Translations under genes and position numbers: made by a program
NCBI GenBank assembly: GCA_018109965.1
Contig: JAGBFE010000234.1
Location: forward strand, 1-16,426
DNA from: Oscillospiraceae bacterium
Lineage (GTDB): Bacteria > Bacillota_A > Clostridia > Oscillospirales > Ruminococcaceae
Direction of reading: 5' to 3'
DNA: 16,426 nt
The notes under the pieces: model-generated
Databases searched by the model: none
Seen by the model: only the letters and a program-made list of their open reading frames with translations
What the model was told of the DNA's origin: nothing
Part shown: positions 7,250 through 15,206 of the stretch, one piece after another
Numbering within the stretch: position 1 is the first letter of the stretch
Layout: each line of letters begins with the position of its first letter

Positions 7250-8245
7250 ATGACAGGACTTGAACTGTGCCGAAAATACTACGAACAGGTTGGCAGACCA
7301 ATGCTTGAGGAAAAATTTGCAGAGTATCTGCCGCGCATTGCCGCCGGTCTGGTTGGTGAAGGCTCTGACTGCCTTGGTTTTGATGACGAAATTTCCCGCG
7401 ATCACGATTTTGGCCCCGGATTCTGCATATGGCTTTGCAAAGAGGATTATGACAAAATCGGTGCCGAAATGCAAAAAGCATATAATTCCCTGCCAAAAGA
7501 ATTTATGGGTTTTGCCGCCCGCAGAACCAGCGACCGTGGAAACGGCCGTGTGGGTGTAATTGAGATAAGCAGTTTTTACCGTCAGTTTATCGGCAACGAA
7601 CAACCCCCAAAGGATATGATGCGCTGGCTGTATCTGCCCGAACACAAAATAACCGCTGCAACCAGCGGACAGGTGTTTGAGGATAACCTGGGCGAATTTT
7701 CTGCAATCAGAAATGCACTTTTGAACTATTATCCCGAAGATGTGCGCATTAAAAAAATTGCTGCAAGGGCAGCCGCAATGGCACAGTCAGGGCAGTACAA
7801 CTATGCCCGCTGTATGCGTCGAGGTGACGTGGTCGCTGCAAATATTGCTGTGGGTGAATTTGTAAAAGCCAGTCTCTCTATGCTTTATCTGCTCAACAAA
7901 AAGTATTCGCCATACTACAAATGGCAGTTTTACGGACTGAAAAAAATGATTGGCAGCAATAATTTTGTACTCAGTGATGCTTTGCAGCTGATTGAACAGC
8001 TGAGTTGCTGTTACAATCAGTCACACGCGTGGGAGCCGCCTTTTGAACAAGGCTGGAATCCATATCTCAACACTGATGACAAAAAAGTTGTGCTGATTGA
8101 AAAAATCTGTGCACTTGTGGTTACCGAACTGAAAAAGCAGGGACTGACCGACAGTGATGCTGATTTTCTGGAAGAACACACATATCATATAATGGGAAGA
8201 ATAAAGGATGAACAACTTAGCCGATGTCATGTAACAGAAGGCTGA
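7250..8245 (+). CDS. DUF4037 domain protein with nucleotidyltransferase-type active site
   Basis: The 331-residue cytoplasmic protein matches the DUF4037 family as I recall it. Its N-terminal third has the polymerase-beta type nucleotidyltransferase signature: G38-S39, then 11 residues, then D51-H52-D53. A likely third carboxylate, E105, lies in the strand GVIEIS. These would bind two metals and transfer a nucleotidyl group. The rest (about 150-331) is helical and recalls the C-terminal helical bundle of aminoglycoside nucleotidyltransferases. Motifs there include QYNYARCMRRGD and LLNKKYSPYYKW. The substrate is unknown. GAGG precedes the ATG. The gene sits 11 bp after the TPR gene and 13 bp before the DUF4125 gene, so the three are almost certainly co-transcribed. 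The metal-binding residues look intact, so an active enzyme is plausible, but that is inference. Confidence 0.85.
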   Translation: MTGLELCRKYYEQVGRPMLEEKFAEYLPRIAAGLVGEGSDCLGFDDEISRDHDFGPGFCIWLCKEDYDKIGAEMQKAYNSLPKEFMGFAARRTSDRGNGRVGVIEISSFYRQFIGNEQPPKDMMRWLYLPEHKITAATSGQVFEDNLGEFSAIRNALLNYYPEDVRIKKIAARAAAMAQSGQYNYARCMRRGDVVAANIAVGEFVKASLSMLYLLNKKYSPYYKWQFYGLKKMIGSNNFVLSDALQLIEQLSCCYNQSHAWEPPFEQGWNPYLNTDDKKVVLIEKICALVVTELKKQGLTDSDADFLEEHTYHIMGRIKDEQLSRCHVTEG

Positions 8246-8258
8246 AAGAGGTGTTTTT

Positions 8259-8897
8259 ATGTCTTTAAGTGAAAAGAAAGAACGGCTGATAAAAGAAGAA
8301 TGGGCAAATTTTACTGCTGTGCACAATGAAGGCGGCAGAGCAAGCTGCCAGGATGACCCCGAAACATTTTTCATTATGCGCCGCAGTCAGTTTGTGTGCT
8401 GGGACGAGGATTTGATTGACAGCTGGTACAATGACCTGACCGATGCAAGAATGCAAAGACGCAATCTGCTGAGCGAAAAATATGCCTGGATGATGAAACA
8501 GACCGCACCTGCAGAATTTGAAAAAATAAAAAAATTTTTGCCCGTTTTGTCATCAGATGATGAGCAGCTTATTGATGATATTGTAAAAATTGAAGTCTTC
8601 TGGATGGAACAGTATGCCCAGAAATATCCGTATATGGCAGAAGGCAACCGCGAAATACATTCATATGAAGACAGTGAGTATTCCACAAGCTTTGAAACCT
8701 ATCTGCGCGGAGAACTGCACACATATTCCCACAACACCCTTACACTTTATGCTGATATGGTCAAAAAACTTGAAAAAGAAGGCAAATCAATGTCACTGAT
8801 GATAATGGATGCCATGGTAAAAAGCTATGGCTACAAAGATATTGATGATGCGGAACGTCAACAGAAAATAAGAGCTGTAAATAATATAAATCTATAA
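8259..8897 (+). CDS. DUF4125 family protein
   Basis: The 212-residue protein is recognised as DUF4125, a family without known function. It is soluble and rich in charged and aromatic residues. Likely conserved blocks are MRRSQFVCWDEDLIDSWYND (about 40-59), RRNLLSEKYAWMM (about 67-79) and EVFWMEQYAQKYP (about 112-124). No membrane segment, nucleotide-binding loop or HEPN-type R-x4-6-H motif is present. AGAGGTG precedes the start, 13 bp after DUF4037, and a strong terminator follows. Co-occurrence with a nucleotidyltransferase-fold partner suggests it is either the substrate or a regulator of DUF4037, or acts on the same molecule. This is a guess from context. Confidence 0.82.
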   Translation: MSLSEKKERLIKEEWANFTAVHNEGGRASCQDDPETFFIMRRSQFVCWDEDLIDSWYNDLTDARMQRRNLLSEKYAWMMKQTAPAEFEKIKKFLPVLSSDDEQLIDDIVKIEVFWMEQYAQKYPYMAEGNREIHSYEDSEYSTSFETYLRGELHTYSHNTLTLYADMVKKLEKEGKSMSLMIMDAMVKSYGYKDIDDAERQQKIRAVNNINL

Positions 8898-8901
8898 TAA
8901 C

Positions 8902-8931
8902 AACCCCGTCAGATGAAATTCTGACGGGGTT
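8902..8931 (+). terminator. Rho-independent terminator, shared by convergent genes
   Basis: AACCCCGTCAGA (8902-8913) pairs perfectly with TCTGACGGGGTT (8920-8931) around the 6-base loop TGAAAT. A T-containing tail follows on the plus strand. It starts just after the DUF4125 stop and ends 19 bp before the end of the convergent TraX-like gene. It is a strong plus-strand terminator and could also stop minus-strand transcription, though the T-tract on that side is poorer. Confidence 0.9.
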
Positions 8932-8950
8932 TGCTTGTTGTATTGAAACT

Positions 8951-9673
8951 TTATATAAAATTTTTAATCAGATACAGCACTGCAAGGTGTGACGGATAAA
9001 AAATATAGAAAAAATATTTTGGAACTCTGTTCCCTTTTTTGCCGCTGTAACAGATAAGCATCGGTATAGCGGCATATGCCCATATCTGTACACCGCCGTA
9101 TGTAAAATAAATTGCGGTGAGTGCTGCAGCAAGCATTATTATTTTCAGCTGTATTTTTGTACAGATGCTGTTTTCAATGCAGTTTGCAGTATATATTATG
9201 CAAGGAGTCATACATCCCCAGAAATTATACTGAAATACAAATATTATGTTCAGCATCCACACTGCCAGAACAGCTGACACAAATAGCAATGACAGATATA
9301 TGCTGTTTTTTGGCTTATCCGCTTTAAATGCCGCATAAAGTTTTTGAAAAATAAAAACAATAGTCACACCTGCTGCAAAGGTAAACATTATATTCAAGTC
9401 ATCATTGTCATTGAATGCAATTTTCACCGCCTGTGTTATAAGCGCAAATGCAAACAGATTGCAAAAATATCTGCCTTTATTTTTTGTATAATAACAGCCT
9501 TCGGCAACAAAAAATGCAAATATCGGGAACGCAATGCGGCCGATAATGCGCAAAACTGATATGTGTGGGCAGATTATTGCACCGATATGGTCAATCAGCA
9601 TAAACAGTGCCGCTGTAAGTTTTAAAATATCGCCGTCAGTTTTTGCAGTGCAAAAGCCAATATTTTCCCTCAT
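8951..9673 (-). CDS. TraX family membrane protein
   Basis: This 240-residue protein has about eight hydrophobic segments and the TraX hallmarks. Near the N-terminus these are LKLTAALFMLIDHIGAIICP and LRIIGRIAFPIFAFFVAEG, and the C-terminal motif is YFFYIFYPSHLAVLYLI. TraX was named for N-acetylation of F-pilin in conjugative plasmids. Chromosomal relatives are common in Firmicutes and are thought to be membrane acyltransferases with unknown substrates. No other conjugation gene is present, so a role in plasmid transfer is unlikely. The ATG lies one base after the stop of the upstream symporter gene, which implies translational coupling; ACAGGA inside that gene is the likely ribosome site. Its presence in an alpha-glucoside operon is unexplained. 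Confidence 0.88.
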   Translation of the reverse strand: MRENIGFCTAKTDGDILKLTAALFMLIDHIGAIICPHISVLRIIGRIAFPIFAFFVAEGCYYTKNKGRYFCNLFAFALITQAVKIAFNDNDDLNIMFTFAAGVTIVFIFQKLYAAFKADKPKNSIYLSLLFVSAVLAVWMLNIIFVFQYNFWGCMTPCIIYTANCIENSICTKIQLKIIMLAAALTAIYFTYGGVQIWAYAAIPMLICYSGKKGNRVPKYFFYIFYPSHLAVLYLIKNFI

Positions 9674-9674
9674 A

Positions 9675-11111
9675 TCAGTTTTCGTCCTGTTTTAAATCTG
9701 CAACAATCTTTGCATACATTTTCTCATCAATTATAAACTTTTTATTGTATATAACAAATCCGATAACAATACATACAAGAGGCAGCAGCATCATTGCAGC
9801 TTTCATAATCCATATCGGGGAGCCAACCACACCGCCGATAAGTGCATCAATCTGTGCCTGTGCCGCAGAAATTGCAGCAGGGTCGGTGAGTGTTTCCATT
9901 GCAGCTTCAATTTCGGCAATCTGCTGAGAAACCGGATTGATGCCCGAAACAATAAGTGTGACTGTAACAACCGCTGTGCCCACAGCACCGCCAAGCTTGT
10001 TTATAAACGGCTGCACTGCAAAGCTGACTGATTCGTTGCGTTTTTTGAGTTTCCATTCACCGTATTCCACTGCATCGGCAAGGAAAAGCAGCATAAGCAG
10101 CTGAATAAACGCCTGTGCAAAAAACAGAATAAGACCTGCAACAATGATTACAGGCAGCTTTTCAAATGAGAAAAAGAACAGGATATATGCAACTACAACT
10201 GCAACCATTGCACCTGTATAAAGCTGTTTTCTGGTGTATTTTTTGCTGAAAAGCGGAAAAATTGAAAGTGCTGTAAGCTGTGCCACACCAAGAACTGCAG
10301 CGAAGACCATATATGTGCCTTCGTTTTTGTAGGCGTATTTAAAATAGTAAACACCAAAAGATGTGGTTGTGCAGTAACCTATCATAAACAGTGCCATTGC
10401 AACTGCTGTTACCATAAGCTGATCATTTTTAATCAGTGCATCCAGCATGCCTTTGAGGGATGTATGCTCCTGCCTGTTAAGCTCACTTCTGTCTTCTTTA
10501 ACACCAAAAACTGTAACAAGCTGAAATATCCACATAAGTACAACAAGGATGATTGCAAACTGGAAATAACTTTTCTTTGCTGGCATTCCAAAAAGGTCAG
10601 GCACCATTGTGTAGATAACAACCACGCTGAACATACCTACATTTGCACAGATACGAGCAATTGCACCGATGCCTTCACGCACCTTCTGGTCTTTTGAAAT
10701 CGCAGGCATAAGTGACCAGTAAGAAATATCATTTGTGGTGTATGCCATACCCCAGAAGAGATATGCAGCAGCAAAAAATACAATGTATACGTTACCGCTT
10801 AAACCCAGGTCTGAAAAAAGCAGGATTGTGAGTATGCCTGAAGCAAATGTGCCGAAAACAATCCATGGCTTGAATTTGCCCCATTTTGTTTTTGTATTGT
10901 CAACAATTGTGCCCATAACAGGGTCGTTGAGTGCGTCAAACACTCTGCACACAACCATAATTGTACCGATAATTGCAAGCTGTGCATCGGACAGTCCCAC
11001 GACTTCGGTGAGATATGTAATAAGATACATACTGATAAGGGTATAGACGGCATCACGGCCCACTGTGCCCAGACCAAAACAATATTTGTTTCGCTTCATC
11101 TGTTTATCCAT
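9675..11111 (-). CDS. GPH-family (MelB-like) sugar:cation symporter, second copy
   Basis: The 478-residue, 12-helix protein belongs to the same symporter family as the gene at 1951-3372 but is clearly diverged from it. The helix II signature is FDALNDPVMGTIVD, with D59 and D63 at the positions of the MelB cation-site aspartates; D20 matches the helix I aspartate. The KWGKFKPWI loop follows at about residue 76. A predicted outer loop between the last two helices (about 400-430) is long and alanine/glutamate-rich, with a coiled-coil look (QQIAEIEAAMETL). AAGGA lies upstream of the ATG. It follows the glucosidase gene by 38 bp and precedes TraX by one base, so it probably imports an isomaltose-like alpha-glucoside for that enzyme. 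The substrate is inferred from context. Confidence 0.93.
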   Translation of the reverse strand: MDKQMKRNKYCFGLGTVGRDAVYTLISMYLITYLTEVVGLSDAQLAIIGTIMVVCRVFDALNDPVMGTIVDNTKTKWGKFKPWIVFGTFASGILTILLFSDLGLSGNVYIVFFAAAYLFWGMAYTTNDISYWSLMPAISKDQKVREGIGAIARICANVGMFSVVVIYTMVPDLFGMPAKKSYFQFAIILVVLMWIFQLVTVFGVKEDRSELNRQEHTSLKGMLDALIKNDQLMVTAVAMALFMIGYCTTTSFGVYYFKYAYKNEGTYMVFAAVLGVAQLTALSIFPLFSKKYTRKQLYTGAMVAVVVAYILFFFSFEKLPVIIVAGLILFFAQAFIQLLMLLFLADAVEYGEWKLKKRNESVSFAVQPFINKLGGAVGTAVVTVTLIVSGINPVSQQIAEIEAAMETLTDPAAISAAQAQIDALIGGVVGSPIWIMKAAMMLLPLVCIVIGFVIYNKKFIIDEKMYAKIVADLKQDEN

Positions 11112-11149
11112 AGTTAAAATCCTTTATATTTTATCAGTTAACATTGTAA

Positions 11150-12815
<1,666 letters not shown>

Positions 12816-12835
12816 TCAATTGCTGATTTAAATAT

Positions 12836-12864
12836 ATCATATAATATATTATAAATCAAAACAA
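12836..12864 (-). promoter_or_regulatory. Candidate promoter of the glucosidase-symporter-TraX operon
   Basis: On the minus strand TTGTTT (12864-12859) and TATGAT (12841-12836) are 17 bp apart, about 50 bp before the glucosidase start. The region is very AT-rich, so chance matches are likely. No regulator for this operon is adjacent except the divergent MarR-type gene. The 234-bp gap between the two genes holds no coding sequence. Confidence 0.4.
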
Positions 12865-12938
12865 ACAGATATATATTTATACGGTTTTAATCAAGTTGAT
12901 TTTATAAAATATTTTCACATATATTTCTCATCCCCCTA

Positions 12939-12967
12939 TTGCATATACGGCAGTATAATGTTAAAAT
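12939..12967 (+). promoter_or_regulatory. Candidate promoter of the MarR-ABC operon
   Basis: TTGCAT (12939-12944) and TAAAAT (12962-12967) are 17 bp apart. A perfect TATAAT at 12954-12959 is an alternative -10 but lacks a recognisable -35. Either choice puts transcription start at or inside the palindrome at 12968-13000. Confidence 0.5.
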
Positions 12968-13000
12968 ATGTTAGAATTCAAATTGTACGAATTCTAACAT
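12968..13000. promoter_or_regulatory. Palindromic operator, probably bound by the MarR-type regulator
   Basis: ATGTTAGAATTC (12968-12979) and GAATTCTAACAT (12989-13000) are exact reverse complements separated by 9 bp. The element directly follows the -10 candidates and ends 19 bp before the regulator start, where a bound protein would block transcription. MarR proteins are dimers that bind such palindromes and usually repress their own operon until a ligand is present. The assignment is by position and symmetry. Confidence 0.75.
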
Positions 13001-13019
13001 TTATTTTGAAGGAGGATTT

Positions 13020-13475
13020 ATGGAATCAAAACACGTTTTTGGCGAAGATGTGGGCAAGTGTATTATGAATACCTCCCATAAAATAAAAATCGGCCTTAAC
13101 AGTATTTTTGAACAGGCAGGACTGACAGGACTTCAGGCCAGAATTCTCGGTTTTGTGAGATTCAACAGCGAAAACGGCCGTGATGTGTTCCAGAAGGATA
13201 TTGAAGCCGAGTTCAAAATACGCCGTTCTTCTGTTTCCAGTGTTCTTGACAATATGGAAAAAAACGGGTTTATCATCCGTCAGTCTGTCGAAAATGATGC
13301 CAGACTGAAAAAAATTGTGCTGACCGAAAAAGCACAGGACATTTCAAAACAGCATTGTCAGACTATACTGCGTTTTGAAAACAGTCTGCTGGAAAACATG
13401 ACCGCAGATGAAATCGCCACTTTGAAAAAACTTTTGGATAAAGTAGCAGAAAATATAGAGAATAATGAGGTATAA
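13020..13475 (+). CDS. MarR-family transcriptional regulator
   Basis: The 151-residue protein has the MarR layout: helical dimerisation ends around a winged helix-turn-helix. The HTH spans about residues 57-81 (FQKDIEAEFKIRRSSVSSVL) and the wing about 84-103, with the D-x-R of NDARLKKIVLT in the usual place. The start has a near-perfect ribosome site (GAAGGAGGA) 5 bases upstream. A 12-bp-arm palindrome lies in its leader, and the stop is 3 bp before an ABC exporter gene. This MarR-ABC-ABC order is common in Firmicutes. The protein is therefore most likely an autorepressor that derepresses the exporter in response to a small toxic compound. The ligand cannot be read from sequence. Confidence 0.92.
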   Translation: MESKHVFGEDVGKCIMNTSHKIKIGLNSIFEQAGLTGLQARILGFVRFNSENGRDVFQKDIEAEFKIRRSSVSSVLDNMEKNGFIIRQSVENDARLKKIVLTEKAQDISKQHCQTILRFENSLLENMTADEIATLKKLLDKVAENIENNEV

Positions 13476-13478
13476 AAT

Positions 13479-15206
13479 ATGATAAAAAAACTTTCCTCAT
13501 ACATAAGGGAATACAAAAAGCCCGCTGTCCTTACCTCTCTGTTTGTTGCAATGGAGGTTGTGATTGAGGTGCTTATCCCTCAGTGTATGGCAAAAATCAT
13601 CGACGTAGGTCTGCCCAGTGGCAATATAGGCTATGTGACCAAAATAGGCATACTTATGATTTTTATGGCAATGCTCAGTCTTGCCTTTGGTGTTTTGTCG
13701 GGGCGTAATGCCGCAACTGCAGGTGCAGGCTTTGCAAAAAATCTGCGTCAGGAGCTTTTTTATAAAGTACAGGAGCTGAGCTTTGCAAATATCGACAAAT
13801 TTTCCACTGCAAGTCTTGTAACCCGTCTTACAACCGACGTAAACAATGTGCAGATGGCGTTTTCAATGATAATCCGCATGCTTGTGCGCTCGCCTATGAT
13901 GCTTATTTCAGCATTGTTTATGTGTTTTACCCTTAATGTAAAACTCACCCTTGTATTTTTGTGTGTAATACCTATTCTTGCAGGGTCCATCATATTTATT
14001 ATGACCAAGGCAATGCCAAGTTTCAGAAGCATGTTTAAAAAATACGATGTTGTAAACCGTGTTGTACAGGAAAATCTGACAAATGTGCGCACAGTAAAGG
14101 CTTTTGTAAGAGAAGATTTTGAAACTGAAAAATTTGAAGAAGCCACAGGTGATTTGTACAACTACTCAATCCGTGCCGAAAAGCTGATGAATCTGACCAG
14201 CCCGATTATGCAGTTCTGCATGTATCTTACAATTCTGCTTATCAGCTGGATTGGTGCAAAGCTGGTTATCAATTCCACAATGCTCACAGGGCAGCTGATG
14301 AGTATGTTTACCTACATTCAGCAGATACTGTCCAGCCTTATGATGATTTCCATGAGTATTGTTATGATGTCCATGGCCAAAACCAGCGGTGACCGTATTC
14401 TTGAAGTTATTGAAGAAAAGGTTGACCTGACAAACTGTGAAAATCCTGATAATGAAATTGCTGACGGTTCAATCAGATTTGAAGATGTATCTTTCAGTTA
14501 TTCAAAGGATATGAACCGCCTTGCACTTGAAAATGTAAATCTCTCCATTCCTTCCGGGGCAACAGTTGGTATCATCGGTGGTACAGGCAGCAGCAAGACC
14601 ACGCTTGTGCAGCTTATTCCCCGTCTTTATGATGCTACTGCAGGCACTGTTTTTGTTGGCGGCAAGGATGTCAGGACCTATGACCTTGACACACTGCGTG
14701 AAAATGTTTCGGTTGTTCTTCAGAAAAACGTTCTGTTCAGCGGCACAATAAAAGAAAATCTGCGCTGGGGCAACGAAAACGCAACTGACGAAGAACTTGT
14801 CCACGCCTGCAGACTTGCTGCCGCAGACAGTTTTATTCAGAGTTTTCCAGACGGATATGACACATATATTGAGCAGGGCGGCACAAACGTTTCGGGTGGC
14901 CAGAAGCAGCGACTTTGCATTGCCCGTGCACTGCTTAAAAAACCAAAAATTCTTATTCTTGATGACTCCACAAGTGCCGTTGACACCGCAACCGATGCAA
15001 TGATAAGAAAAGCATTCCGAGAAGAAATCCCAAATACCACAAAACTTATCATCGCACAGCGCATATCCTCTGTCCAGGATGCTGATATGATTGTTGTTAT
15101 GGATGACGGCAAAATCAACGGTGTCGGCACTCACGATGAACTGATACACAGCAACACTATCTACAGTGAGATTTATACATCCCAGATGAAAGGAAGTGAA
15201 GAATAA
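13479..15206 (+). CDS. Heterodimeric ABC exporter, degenerate-site subunit
   Basis: This 575-residue half-transporter has a six-helix exporter domain (about 1-310) fused to an ATPase domain (about 335-575). The Walker A reads GGTGSSKTT (367-375), with serine at 372 where glycine is usual. The signature loop is VSGGQ (471-475). Walker B ends D495-D496, so the catalytic glutamate is replaced by aspartate, and the switch histidine is replaced by Q527 (IIAQR). These substitutions mark the degenerate ATP site seen in heterodimeric exporters such as TM287/288, BmrCD and LmrCD, whose partner supplies the active site. The next gene overlaps its stop by one base, so subunits are made in a coupled way. 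The substrate is probably a drug or lipid-like compound. The ribosome site GAGG lies inside the end of the MarR gene. Confidence 0.93.
   Translation: MIKKLSSYIREYKKPAVLTSLFVAMEVVIEVLIPQCMAKIIDVGLPSGNIGYVTKIGILMIFMAMLSLAFGVLSGRNAATAGAGFAKNLRQELFYKVQELSFANIDKFSTASLVTRLTTDVNNVQMAFSMIIRMLVRSPMMLISALFMCFTLNVKLTLVFLCVIPILAGSIIFIMTKAMPSFRSMFKKYDVVNRVVQENLTNVRTVKAFVREDFETEKFEEATGDLYNYSIRAEKLMNLTSPIMQFCMYLTILLISWIGAKLVINSTMLTGQLMSMFTYIQQILSSLMMISMSIVMMSMAKTSGDRILEVIEEKVDLTNCENPDNEIADGSIRFEDVSFSYSKDMNRLALENVNLSIPSGATVGIIGGTGSSKTTLVQLIPRLYDATAGTVFVGGKDVRTYDLDTLRENVSVVLQKNVLFSGTIKENLRWGNENATDEELVHACRLAAADSFIQSFPDGYDTYIEQGGTNVSGGQKQRLCIARALLKKPKILILDDSTSAVDTATDAMIRKAFREEIPNTTKLIIAQRISSVQDADMIVVMDDGKINGVGTHDELIHSNTIYSEIYTSQMKGSEE

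Noticed and set aside
6795..7496. 233-codon frame antisense to the TPR and DUF4037 genes
   Set aside because: It spans two well-supported genes, has atypical composition and no promoter or ribosome site.
6435..8897. Reading the TPR-DUF4037-DUF4125 unit as an MNT/HEPN toxin-antitoxin pair
   Set aside because: DUF4125 lacks the R-x4-6-H HEPN RNase motif, and both proteins are larger than typical MNT/HEPN partners. A related role remains possible but is not supported by motifs.
8951..9673. Evidence of an integrated conjugative element from the TraX homologue
   Set aside because: No relaxase, type IV secretion, integrase or attachment-site genes are visible. Chromosomal TraX relatives are common in Firmicutes.
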